From: Frateuria sp. Soil773
Lineage (GTDB): Bacteria > Pseudomonadota > Gammaproteobacteria > Xanthomonadales > Rhodanobacteraceae
Reading direction: 5' to 3'
Assembly (NCBI RefSeq): GCF_001428405.1
Contig: NZ_LMSL01000039.1
Location: 378,883-427,587, forward strand
Length of the DNA stretch: 48,705 bases
The notes beneath the pieces are model-generated. The model saw nothing but the letters and a program-made list of their open reading frames with translations. It was not told the DNA's origin and ran no database searches. This document shows, piece after piece, positions 28,084 to 35,759 of this stretch (the stretch's first letter is position 1; each line of letters starts with the position of its first letter). A program made the translations under genes and the position numbers.

Positions 28084-28508
28084 GCGACATCGTGCGCACC
28101 GACGCGGCGCCGGCGCCGGTAGGCGCCTACCCGCACGCGCGGCGCGTGGGCAACCTGCTGTTCCTCTCCGGCGTGGGACCGCGCCAGCCGGGCAGCAACG
28201 CGATCCCCGGCAACGTGCACGACGCCGGCGGCAGGCTGGTGGCCTACGACATCGAGGCGCAGTGCCGCCAGGTGTTCGCCAACGTGCGGGCGGTGCTGGA
28301 GGCCAGCGGCGCGCGCTGGGAAGACCTGGTCGACGTCACCGTCTTCCTCACCGACATGGCGCGCGATTTCGCCGCCTACAACCGCATCTACGCCGAGTGC
28401 TTCGCCGGCGTGGACGCCTGCCGCACCACGCTGGGCATCACCGCCCTGCCCACGCCCATCGCGATCGAGCTGAAGTGCGTGGCCGCGCTGCCGCCCGCCG
28501 GCGGGTGA
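28080..28508 (+). CDS. amnD: RidA family protein, probable 2-aminomuconate deaminase
   Basis: A 142-residue RidA-fold protein. The motif VGAYPHARRVGNLLFLSGVGPRQPG is characteristic of the aminomuconate deaminase branch, and 142 residues is the length I recall for AmnD of Pseudomonas. It would convert 2-aminomuconate to 4-oxalocrotonate with release of ammonia. Translation starts at the GTG at 28080, overlapping the carbonic anhydrase stop. Ordinary RidA enamine hydrolase activity is the alternative, but the neighbouring ALDH8A1-like gene favours AmnD. Confidence 0.86.
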   Translation: MSDIVRTDAAPAPVGAYPHARRVGNLLFLSGVGPRQPGSNAIPGNVHDAGGRLVAYDIEAQCRQVFANVRAVLEASGARWEDLVDVTVFLTDMARDFAAYNRIYAECFAGVDACRTTLGITALPTPIAIELKCVAALPPAGG

Positions 28509-28512
28509 GATG

Positions 28513-28541
28513 AAAAACCCCGGCGGCCAGGCCGTCCGGGG
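28513..28541 (-). terminator. Intrinsic terminator of the Asr-like gene
   Basis: CCCCGG and CCGGGG arms with an inner GC stem are followed on the minus strand by TTTTT. It is about 31 bases past the small gene's stop and also lies just after amnD. Confidence 0.75.
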
Positions 28542-28571
28542 TCCGTATAGCCGGATGCAGCGGCGTGCTCG

Positions 28572-28796
28572 TTACTTGCCGCTCGAACCCGTGGCGGCCG
28601 GCGCCGCCATGCTGTCGCCCGCCTTGGCGGCCGCCTTGTGGTGCTTGCGGTGATGGTGCTTGGCCGGCTTCGGTGCGGCGGCCTGGTCGGTCGTCGACTT
28701 GGTCGCCGCTGCCTGCGGGGCAGCCTCCTGGGCCATCACGGAACCGCACAGGGCGACGCCTGCCGCGAGCAGTGAAGCGATCACAAGTTTACGCAT
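28572..28796 (-). CDS. Small exported His/Lys-rich protein, Asr-like
   Basis: A 74-residue protein with a clear signal peptide (MRKLVIASLLAAGVALCGSVMA, cleaved before QEAAPQ). The mature part is low complexity: Ala-rich, with a basic KHHHRKHHK block. The composition resembles acid-shock protein Asr of E. coli, an intrinsically disordered periplasmic protein. A GAGGG Shine-Dalgarno precedes the ATG, and a terminator follows the stop, so it is a monocistronic gene. Homology in the strict sense is uncertain. Confidence 0.75.
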   Translation of the reverse strand: MRKLVIASLLAAGVALCGSVMAQEAAPQAAATKSTTDQAAAPKPAKHHHRKHHKAAAKAGDSMAAPAATGSSGK

Positions 28797-28981
28797 GGGT
28801 AAGCCCTCGAATGTGTAGGGCCGTGGACCCGGTCGGAACCCGACCACGCGGGCGGCACGGCGGCTGCACATTGCGGCAGTTCCCGGATACGGCGACTGAA
28901 TGCCGCGGCCCTTCCCGGTACGCGCCGCGGCGCCGCCTCTTGACTTATCGACGCGCCGGAAATTTCCGCAATATCCTGCGT
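28797..28981. other. Leader/promoter region of the Asr-like gene
   Basis: About 185 bases. The far end has an AT-richer stretch with the palindrome GGAAATTTCC near 28957-28966, where the minus-strand promoter could lie. No other feature is clear. Confidence 0.35.
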
Positions 28982-29767
28982 TCAGCCCAGGCAGGCGCGC
29001 AGCAGCCGCTCGATCACCGCCTGCACCGCCGGCGCCCGGTCCGGGGCATAGGCGAAACTGTCCTCGTCCATGTAGCTGTGCTGCGCCAGCTCCAGTTGTA
29101 TCGCCTCGACGCCCTCGCCGGGCCGGCCGTAGTGGCGGGTGATGTAGCCGCCCTTGAAGCGGCCGTTGACCACGAAACTGTAGCCCTGCTGCGACTCCAG
29201 CACCGACGCCAGCTTTCGCTGCAGGTCCGCGCCGCAACTGGCGCCGTCGGCGGTGCCCAGGTTGAACTCCGGCAGTTCGCCGTCGAACAGCATCGGCACC
29301 CGGGTGCGGATGGAATGGCCTTCCCACAGCACGACCCGGCCGTGCAACGAGCGCAGCCTCGCAAGTTCCTGCTGCAGCGCCTCGTGGTAAGGCCGCCAGA
29401 ATGCGTTTACCCGCCGTTGAATTTCGTCCGCGTCCGGCTCGGCGGCGGCATCGCGGTACAGCGGTTCGCCGTCGAAGCCGATGGTGGACACCAGGCCGGT
29501 CTCGCGCCGGCCCGGGTAGAGCGCGTGCCCGTCCGCCGGGCGGTTGAGATCGACCACGTAGCGCGAGGCCAGCGGCCGCAGCACGCTGGCGCCCAGCGCC
29601 TGCGCCAGCGGCGCGTACAGCCGCCCGACGTGCCAGTCGGTGTCCGGCGACCGCCGCGCGGCGGGCCGCATGCGCTCGGCGATGGCGGGAGGAATGTGGC
29701 TGCCGTCGTGCGGCAGGCTGATCAGCAGCGGCGCGGTGCCCTGCTCCAGGGTATAGGTGGCGTCCAT
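28982..29767 (-). CDS. N-formylglutamate amidohydrolase family protein
   Basis: A 261-residue FGase-family hydrolase. It starts TYTLEQGTAPLLISLPHDGSHIP, with the zinc-site region SLPHDG, then TDWHVGRLY, VVDLNRPADG and WEGHSIRTRVPMLFDG. HutG hydrolyses N-formylglutamate in histidine degradation; no other hut gene is here. The ATG at 29767 gives the family N-terminus; an alternative ATG at 29788 adds seven residues and would sit next to the upstream stop. It is part of a minus-strand run with the reductase and dehydrogenase genes. Confidence 0.88.
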   Translation of the reverse strand: MDATYTLEQGTAPLLISLPHDGSHIPPAIAERMRPAARRSPDTDWHVGRLYAPLAQALGASVLRPLASRYVVDLNRPADGHALYPGRRETGLVSTIGFDGEPLYRDAAAEPDADEIQRRVNAFWRPYHEALQQELARLRSLHGRVVLWEGHSIRTRVPMLFDGELPEFNLGTADGASCGADLQRKLASVLESQQGYSFVVNGRFKGGYITRHYGRPGEGVEAIQLELAQHSYMDEDSFAYAPDRAPAVQAVIERLLRACLG

Positions 29768-29790
29768 CCGCCAAGTGTCGCCGCCCATGC

Positions 29791-31134
29791 TCAACGCGGC
29801 AACAGCAGTTCCTCCGCCGAGGTGGGATGGATCGCCACCGCCGCGCGCAGTTCGTGCCGGGTCAGGCCCTTGCGCAACGCCACCGCGAAGCCCTGCAGCA
29901 TCTCGTCGGCTCCCGGCCCCAGCACGTGGATGCCCAGCACGCGGTCGTCGTCGCCATGGCAGACCAGCTTCATCAGGCTGGGCGCCGCATGGCCGGCAAC
30001 GGCAAGCTGCAGCGGCGTGAAGCGGCGGGTGTAGACGCGCACCGCATCGCCATGGCGCTCGCGCGCCTCGGCCTCGCCCAGGCCCACCATGCCCAGCGGC
30101 GGCTCGGCGAACACCACGCTGGGCACCAGCTCGTAGTCGAAGCGCGCGTCGGCCTTGCCACCGAACAGCCGCTCGGCCAGCGCGTAGCCCGCGGCCACCG
30201 CCACCGGCGTCAGCGCCTTGCGCGCGGTCACGTCGCCGAGCGCGGCAATGCCCGGTACCGTGGTGTTCTGCCATGCGTCCACCCGGACGTGCCCGCCCGG
30301 ATCGAGCGCGACACCGATCTCCTCCAGCCCCAGGCTGCGGGTATTCGGCACGCGCCCCACCGCCCACAGCAGCGCGTCGTAGCGGCCGTGCACGGCGCCG
30401 GTCGCGTCGTCCAGCAAGAGCGCCCCCGGTGCGCCCCGCACGCCGCGGACGTCGGCGCGCGCGACGCGGATGCCCTGCGCCTGCATGCGCTCACACAGGG
30501 CCTGCGCCATCTCCGCGTCGAAGGTATCGAGCAGGCGCTCGCGGATCAGCAGCTCGACCTCGGCGCCGAGCGAGCGCAGCAAGCAGGCGAACTCGGTGGC
30601 GATGTAGCCGCCGCCGACGATGGCGATCCGCCGCGGCGCCGCATCCAGCGAGAACATGTCGTCGGACACCATGCCAAGCCCGAAGCCCGGCAGTTCCAGC
30701 CGGCGCGGGCTGGCCCCCGTGGCGATCACCACCTGCGGCGCGCGGCAGCACGTGCCCTGTGCCGTCTCCACGGTATCGGCGGCGACGAACCGCGCGGCCT
30801 CGCCGATCACCTGCACGCCGACCTCCCGCAGGCGCCGGTCGTAGCGCTGCCGGATGCCTTCGATGTAGCGATCGCGCAATTGCCGGAACCGCTGCCAGTC
30901 GAGCCGGCCCGGCGCCAGGTCGAAGCCGTAGTCCACCGCCAGCACCTGGGCCTGCGCCAGTTGCGCGGCGAACCACATCGCCTTCTTCGGCACGCATCCG
31001 AGATTGACGCAGGTACCGCCCATCAGGCCCGGGTCGATCAGGGCCACCCGGGCGCCGTGCCGCGCCGCGCGCTGCGCCACGGTCAGCCCGGCCGAACCGG
31101 CGCCGAGCACGATCAGGTCGAATTGCTTGGTCAT
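29791..31134 (-). CDS. gor: Glutathione-disulfide reductase-like flavoprotein
   Basis: A 447-residue class I pyridine nucleotide-disulfide oxidoreductase. It has FAD motif VLGAGSAG (9-16), redox pair C42/C47 in GGTCVNLGCVPKK, NAD(P) motif GGGYIATEFA and the C-terminal catalytic HPTSAEE. These match glutathione reductase, and an Arg-rich stretch after the second GxGxxG (LIRERLLDTF) favours NADPH. The enzyme regenerates GSH in the cytoplasm. It lies 50 bases after the D-amino-acid dehydrogenase gene. Confidence 0.92.
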   Translation of the reverse strand: MTKQFDLIVLGAGSAGLTVAQRAARHGARVALIDPGLMGGTCVNLGCVPKKAMWFAAQLAQAQVLAVDYGFDLAPGRLDWQRFRQLRDRYIEGIRQRYDRRLREVGVQVIGEAARFVAADTVETAQGTCCRAPQVVIATGASPRRLELPGFGLGMVSDDMFSLDAAPRRIAIVGGGYIATEFACLLRSLGAEVELLIRERLLDTFDAEMAQALCERMQAQGIRVARADVRGVRGAPGALLLDDATGAVHGRYDALLWAVGRVPNTRSLGLEEIGVALDPGGHVRVDAWQNTTVPGIAALGDVTARKALTPVAVAAGYALAERLFGGKADARFDYELVPSVVFAEPPLGMVGLGEAEARERHGDAVRVYTRRFTPLQLAVAGHAAPSLMKLVCHGDDDRVLGIHVLGPGADEMLQGFAVALRKGLTRHELRAAVAIHPTSAEELLLPR

Positions 31135-31184
31135 GCGCTGGATCTCCGCAAGGTGGACCGTCCGGCATCCATGGCGCGTGGCGG

Positions 31185-32444
31185 CTACAGGCCGAAGCGC
31201 GCCGGCGCATAGGGCGCCGGGTCCAGTTCGGGCGTCCGGCCGGCGAGCTGCGCCGCCAGCAGTTCGCCGGTGGCCGCCGACATGCTCACGCCCAGCATGC
31301 CGTGCGCGGTGGCCAGGTGCAGGTTCGACCAGCGCGTGCTCGGCCCGATGATCGGCACCTCGTCCACGCTCATCGGGCGCCAGCCCCACCACTCCTCCAG
31401 CAGTTGCGGCCCCTCCGGCTCGTGCAGGCCGGCCGCCGCGCCGCGCCGCAGGGCATCCAGCCGGGTGCGGTTGAGCCCTTCGGCATAGCCGGAGAATTCC
31501 ATCGTGCTGCCCAGCCGGTAGCCGCTGGCCCAGGTGGTGACGCATACGGCCGCCTCGCGCAGCACCAGCGCATGGCGCGGCGCCCGCACCGGACGGGTAT
31601 AGGTGAGCGAATAGCCCTTGCCCGGCTGCATCGGCAGGCGCAGCCCCAGCATCCGGCCCAGCAGGGGCGACCAGGCGCCCAGCGCCATCACCACCTGCCC
31701 GCCGTGGAAGACCCCGCGGGTGCTGCGCACATGGCTGACGCGGCCGTCGCGGGCCTCGAGGTGGTCGATCCGCGCGCCGCTCTCGATCACCCCGCCCAGC
31801 TCGCGTACGCGCTGCGCCAGCCCGGCGACATAGCGGTCCGGCCGCAGCCGTGCATCGCCCGGATGGAACAGGCCGCCGGCCACGCCGGGCTTCAGCGCCG
31901 GCTCGGCCTCCTCGACCTCGTTCCCGCGCAGGCGCCGCACCTCGATGCCGAGGCGGTCGAGCAGCGCGGCATGGTGGCGCTCGTCGGAAGCCAGCAGGCG
32001 GGGCGTGCGGTACACGTACAGTTCGCCGGCTTCGGCGAACTCGCAGTCCAGCCCCTGCTCGCGCACCAGTTCCGCCAGCAGCCGGCGCGAGCGCAGCAGG
32101 ATCGCCGCCCGCGCCTCGGCGGCCCGCGCGAAGTCGCGCCAGTTGCAATGCCGCGCGAAACCCAGCAGCCAGCGCAGGCGCGGTCCGTCGAACCGCGGAT
32201 TCAGGTACAGCGGCGCGTCCGCGCGAAGCATCGAGCGCAGCGCGATGCCGGGCATGCCCGGCATCGCCAGCGGCGCGGCATGGCTGGGGGTGATCGTGCC
32301 GCAGTTGCCGTGCGAGCTGCCGCAGCCGGGCGTGCCCTGCTCCAGCACGCGCACGCTCGCCCCGGACCTGAGCAGGAACAGCGCACAACTCAGGCCGATG
32401 ACACCGCCACCAAGAACCAATACGTCACTGCGGGAAGCATCCAT
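31185..32444 (-). CDS. FAD-dependent D-amino-acid dehydrogenase (DadA family)
   Basis: A 419-residue DAO-fold flavoenzyme. It has DVLVLGGGVIGLSCALFLLRSG at the N-terminus, QGTPGCGSSHGNCGTITPSHAAPLAMPG in the FAD-binding region and WWGWRPMSVDEVPIIGPS near the C-terminus. DadA enzymes deaminate D-amino acids and pass electrons to the quinone pool. The ATG at 32444 is chosen because homology begins there. No dadX racemase is adjacent. D-hydroxyproline or another D-amino acid could be the substrate. Confidence 0.88.
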   Translation of the reverse strand: MDASRSDVLVLGGGVIGLSCALFLLRSGASVRVLEQGTPGCGSSHGNCGTITPSHAAPLAMPGMPGIALRSMLRADAPLYLNPRFDGPRLRWLLGFARHCNWRDFARAAEARAAILLRSRRLLAELVREQGLDCEFAEAGELYVYRTPRLLASDERHHAALLDRLGIEVRRLRGNEVEEAEPALKPGVAGGLFHPGDARLRPDRYVAGLAQRVRELGGVIESGARIDHLEARDGRVSHVRSTRGVFHGGQVVMALGAWSPLLGRMLGLRLPMQPGKGYSLTYTRPVRAPRHALVLREAAVCVTTWASGYRLGSTMEFSGYAEGLNRTRLDALRRGAAAGLHEPEGPQLLEEWWGWRPMSVDEVPIIGPSTRWSNLHLATAHGMLGVSMSAATGELLAAQLAGRTPELDPAPYAPARFGL

Positions 32445-32561
32445 TCGCTCATTGTAGCGGCGCCGGGCCCAAGCCCCCCGGCGCCGGCGGAGGTCTTGCA
32501 TATTCGGAAAGCTGAATGCACGCTGTCGTCCAACCGCAGACAAACCGACCGGGTCCCGTCC

Positions 32562-33887
32562 ATGCAGACACGCACCCTCCTGGCAGGCATCACCGCATTG
32601 ATGGCGTTGGGAGCCGGGACGGCAGGGGCCAAGGACGTATCCATCGCCGATCTGCTGCACGACCTGCAGCCCATCAACAACGACCTAGCGCGCTACGCCT
32701 ACCTGACCCAGGCGCTGCCGAAGCTCTCGGCCAGCGACCGGATGACCGCGATGCAGTTGCTGGCATGGAGCGAGGACGAGCTGGGGCTCTACAACGAGGC
32801 GGTCCGCCACTTTCCGCTGGTGCCTCCCATGCTGCCGCAACTGGTCCAGCCGTCGCCCGCCGAATGGAAGGCCGTCGATGCCGCCGAGGCCGTCGCCGCG
32901 CTGGCCGACAAGCGCCGCATCGTGATGGTCAACGAGGCGCACAACGACGCCCATACCCGCGAACTCACCCTGGCGCTGCTGCCGCGGTTGCGCGCGCTCG
33001 GCTTCAACTATTTCGCGGCCGAGGCGCTCGGCGACAAGGACGCCGAACTGCAACAGCGCGGCTATCCGGTTTCCGCCAGCGGCAGCCAGTACCTGCACGA
33101 GCCGCTGTACGGGGAGATCATCCGCACCGCCCTCAAGCTCGGCTTCGTCGTGGTGCCCTACGACTCCTCCGCGCACGGCACCGAGGAGCGCGAAGCGGAC
33201 CAGGCCAGGAACCTGTACCAGCGGGTGTTCGCCAAGGACCCTTCGGCACGCCTGTTCGTACATGCCGGCTTTGCCCACATCGACAAGGCCAAGGGTCGCC
33301 TCGGCAAGGTCGAGCCGCTGGCCATGCGGCTGCGCGAACTGACCGGCTTCGAGCCGTTGTCGATCGACCAGACCCAGTTCCGCGACGTCAATTCAGGCAA
33401 CGAGCTGGACGCCTACCACCAGTTGACAACCAACTTCCAGCCGAAGCTGCCGACGGTCCTCGTGAACCGCACCAGCGGCACCCCCTGGAGCGCCATCCCC
33501 GGACAGTACGACGTGAGCGTCATCGTGCCGCTGGAAGCCAGCTTGGGTGACGCCAAACAACTGGTCCCGGCCTGGCAGACCTTCGGCATGATCGGCATTT
33601 CCGTGCAGGCGCCGGCGGGCCCGCCGCTGCGCCCCGGCTGGCTGCCACTCGGCGGCCAGCGGCATGCGCTGCCGATCGACAGCGCCACGCTGTGCGCCAA
33701 GACGCTTCCCTGCGTCGTGGAAGCCCACTACGCCAGCGAGCCGGACAAGGCCATCGCCGCGGACCGCTATACCTTCGTGCAGCCCGGAAACGTCGCGCTC
33801 TACCTGTTTCCCGGCCCGTACCGCCTGCGTGCCTGGGACGCCCAGGGCAATACGCTTGCCGCGCAGACGGTCGAAGTCCCGCAATAG
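32562..33887 (+). CDS. Exported ChaN/EreA/Tiki-like protein, tandem paralog 1
   Basis: A 441-residue protein with signal peptide MQTRTLLAGITALMALGAGTAGA. The central domain has IVMVNEAHNDAHTRELTL, LLPRLRALGFNYFAAEAL and READQARNLYQRVF followed by LFVHAGFAHID. The pattern E-x-H near the start, a Phe-rich strand ending in E, and a late HAGxxH is reminiscent of the ChaN/EreA/TraB/Tiki superfamily. The C-terminal region has a paired-Cys motif (LCAKTLPCVVEAHY) followed by a beta-rich segment (VALYLFPGPYRLRAWD). Function is unknown. The next gene is a paralog with the same order of motifs, so the pair arose by tandem duplication. Confidence 0.85.
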   Translation: MQTRTLLAGITALMALGAGTAGAKDVSIADLLHDLQPINNDLARYAYLTQALPKLSASDRMTAMQLLAWSEDELGLYNEAVRHFPLVPPMLPQLVQPSPAEWKAVDAAEAVAALADKRRIVMVNEAHNDAHTRELTLALLPRLRALGFNYFAAEALGDKDAELQQRGYPVSASGSQYLHEPLYGEIIRTALKLGFVVVPYDSSAHGTEEREADQARNLYQRVFAKDPSARLFVHAGFAHIDKAKGRLGKVEPLAMRLRELTGFEPLSIDQTQFRDVNSGNELDAYHQLTTNFQPKLPTVLVNRTSGTPWSAIPGQYDVSVIVPLEASLGDAKQLVPAWQTFGMIGISVQAPAGPPLRPGWLPLGGQRHALPIDSATLCAKTLPCVVEAHYASEPDKAIAADRYTFVQPGNVALYLFPGPYRLRAWDAQGNTLAAQTVEVPQ

Positions 33888-33974
33888 CGCAAGCCGCATA
33901 CACGCCGCCATGCGGCCGCTCGCGCGCCCTTCCCGGGGTGAATGCTTCGGACGCGGCGGACGCTTCCACGGGGG

Positions 33975-34004
33975 ACTTACGCCGGGCCATCCTGCGGCGT
34001 AAGT
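33975..34004. promoter_or_regulatory. Perfect inverted repeat before the second paralog
   Basis: ACTTACGCCG (33975-33984) and CGGCGTAAGT (33995-34004) form perfect 10-base arms around a 10-base loop. It ends 28 bases before the second paralog's ATG. There is no T-run, so it is more likely an operator or leader hairpin than a terminator. Confidence 0.6.
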
Positions 34005-34032
34005 TGCGCGCAGTCCCCATGGAATCCCCGCC

Positions 34033-35286
34033 ATGCCGGCCCGCCGCCTGATCGCTTTGCTGTGCCTCGCCGTGCCAGTGTCTTCCGCCGCGGGCGCCCA
34101 TCCGCATGCGCCGGGCCCGCACGAGCTGTACATGCACGTGGCAGGGCTGACGAACGACCTGGCCCGCTACCAGTACCTGAGCGAGGTCGTGCGTGGACGG
34201 GACCCGGCCGACCGTCAGCTCGCCGGGCAACTGCTCGCCTCGACCGAGAGCGAACTGGGCCTCTACGACGATGCGGTGCGGCAGTTCCCGTTCGACAACC
34301 GCGACCTGCCGGCGCCGGAGACCCTGCCCCGCACCGACGCATGGCGCGCCATGGACGCGGCGGACGCCATCGTCTCGCTCGCCCGCGACCGGCGCATCGT
34401 GATGGTCAACGAAGCGCACCACGACGCGCATACCCGCGAGCTGACCCTTGAGCTGCTGCCGCGCCTGCGCGCGCTGGGCTTCACCCACTTCGCCGCCGAG
34501 GCGCTCAGCGAGCGCGATGATGCACTGGCGAAGCGCGGCTATCCCATTCCCGCCAGCGGCAGCGAATACCTGCGCGAACCACTGCTGGGCGAGATCGTGC
34601 GCGAGGCGCTCCGGCTCGGTTTCGTCGTCGTGCCCTACGATTCGGCAAGCGCCGACAACGCCGTCCGCGAAGCCGACCAGGCCCGCCACCTGTACCAGCG
34701 CGTATTCGCCGGCCATCCCGGCGCGCGCCTGTTCGTGCATGCGGGCTACGCGCACATCGACAAGTCCACCGGCCGCCTCGGCGGCATCGAGCCGATGGCC
34801 ATGCAGCTGCGGCAACTGACCGGCATCGAGCCGCTGTGCATCGACCAGAGCCAGTTCCGCTGGGTCGGCTACGCGTACAAGGCCGATCCCTACATGCAAC
34901 TGGTGGGCGATTTCGACGTGCGCCGCCCCACCGTGCTGGTGCGACGCGATGGCCGGCAACCATGGAGCAGCGCCCCGACGCGCTACGACGCCAGCGTGAT
35001 CCTGCCGCCCTCCGGCCGCTGGGGACGCCCGCGCTGGCTCGCCCTGGGCGGGCTCCGCCGCCCGCACATGGTCAATACCGACCTGTGCCGGCATACGCTG
35101 CCGTGCGTGGTCGAGGCGCACTATCCGGCCGAACCCGACGACGCCATACCCGCCGACCGCACGACCTTCCTGTCCGACGACCGGCAGGCAACCCTATACC
35201 TGCGCCCAGGCCGTTACCGCCTGCGCGCCTGGGACAGCCTCGGCCGGCCCCTGGGAGAGCGCAACGTGCGGGTATCGCCGCCCTAG
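34033..35286 (+). CDS. Exported ChaN/EreA/Tiki-like protein, tandem paralog 2
   Basis: A 417-residue paralog of the preceding protein. The signal peptide is MPARRLIALLCLAVPVSSAAGA. All motifs recur: IVMVNEAHHDAHTRELTL, LLPRLRALGFTHFAAEAL, LGFVVVPYDS, READQARHLYQRVF, LFVHAGYAHIDK, IDQSQFRW, the Cys pair in LCRHTLPCVVEAHY and LYLRPGRYRLRAWD. Conservation of the two histidine motifs and the cysteine pair in both copies implies selection on a catalytic or ligand site. An ATG 14 bases upstream (34019) is out of frame. Function is unknown. Confidence 0.85.
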   Translation: MPARRLIALLCLAVPVSSAAGAHPHAPGPHELYMHVAGLTNDLARYQYLSEVVRGRDPADRQLAGQLLASTESELGLYDDAVRQFPFDNRDLPAPETLPRTDAWRAMDAADAIVSLARDRRIVMVNEAHHDAHTRELTLELLPRLRALGFTHFAAEALSERDDALAKRGYPIPASGSEYLREPLLGEIVREALRLGFVVVPYDSASADNAVREADQARHLYQRVFAGHPGARLFVHAGYAHIDKSTGRLGGIEPMAMQLRQLTGIEPLCIDQSQFRWVGYAYKADPYMQLVGDFDVRRPTVLVRRDGRQPWSSAPTRYDASVILPPSGRWGRPRWLALGGLRRPHMVNTDLCRHTLPCVVEAHYPAEPDDAIPADRTTFLSDDRQATLYLRPGRYRLRAWDSLGRPLGERNVRVSPP

Positions 35287-35289
35287 CCC

Positions 35290-35317
35290 TTGCGCCCGTC
35301 AATTACATGTGTAATAT
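35290..35317 (+). promoter_or_regulatory. Putative promoter of the blaI operon
   Basis: TTGCGC (35290-35295) and TAATAT (35312-35317) are separated by 16 bases. The -10 hexamer overlaps the first BlaI-type dyad, as expected for a repressed promoter. Confidence 0.6.
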
Positions 35318-35340
35318 AGATTTCGACTACACACGTAATC
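35302..35340. promoter_or_regulatory. Two BlaI/MecI-type operators
   Basis: ATTACA-TG-TGTAAT (35302-35315) is a perfect dyad. A second, weaker dyad ACTACA-CA-CGTAAT lies at 35326-35339. Their centres are 24 bases apart. The half-sites match the TACA/TGTA core of BlaI/MecI operators. They are immediately upstream of the blaI-like gene. Confidence 0.8.
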
Positions 35341-35353
35341 CAACTGGCCCGCG

Positions 35354-35758
35354 ATGGAGCGCCGTATCCCCGTGAAACCCGCAACCCCATCGATCAGCGA
35401 AGCCGAAAGCCGCGTGATGGAAGTGCTCTGGCGACAGGCGCCGCAAACCTCCGAGGACATCGTGGCCGCCTTGCTGGAACCCACCGGCTGGCACGAGAAA
35501 ACCATCCGCACCCTGCTCAACCGCCTGCTCGGCAAGGGTGCGGTGCGGGCCGAGCGCGACGGCCGCCGCTATCTCTACTCGCCCCTGCTCGCGCGCGAAC
35601 AATGGCAGGCGCAGGAAAGCCGCAGCCTGCTCGACCGGGTGTTCGGCGGCAAGGTGGCGCCGCTGCTGGCGCACTTCAGCCAGCACGAAAAGCTCAACGC
35701 GAAAGACGTCGCCGAACTGCGCAAGCTGCTCGACGCGATCGAGCGCAAGGAGCGCTGA
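35354..35758 (+). CDS. blaI: BlaI/MecI/CopY family repressor
   Basis: A 134-residue winged-helix repressor. The DNA-binding part is SISEAESRVMEVLWRQAPQT and KTIRTLLNRLLGKGAVRAERDGRRYLYSP, and a C-terminal dimerisation helix follows (LLDRVFGGKVAPLLAHFSQ). In classical systems BlaI is cleaved when BlaR1 senses beta-lactam. The next gene encodes an M56 peptidase one base after the stop. The promoter region has two dyads, so autoregulation is likely. No beta-lactamase gene is present nearby. Confidence 0.95.
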   Translation: MERRIPVKPATPSISEAESRVMEVLWRQAPQTSEDIVAALLEPTGWHEKTIRTLLNRLLGKGAVRAERDGRRYLYSPLLAREQWQAQESRSLLDRVFGGKVAPLLAHFSQHEKLNAKDVAELRKLLDAIERKER

Positions 35759-35759
35759 G

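Noticed and set aside
31302-32561. Long N-terminal extension of the first exported paralog
   Set aside because: The extension is antisense to the D-amino-acid dehydrogenase gene, and a clear signal peptide starts at 32562.
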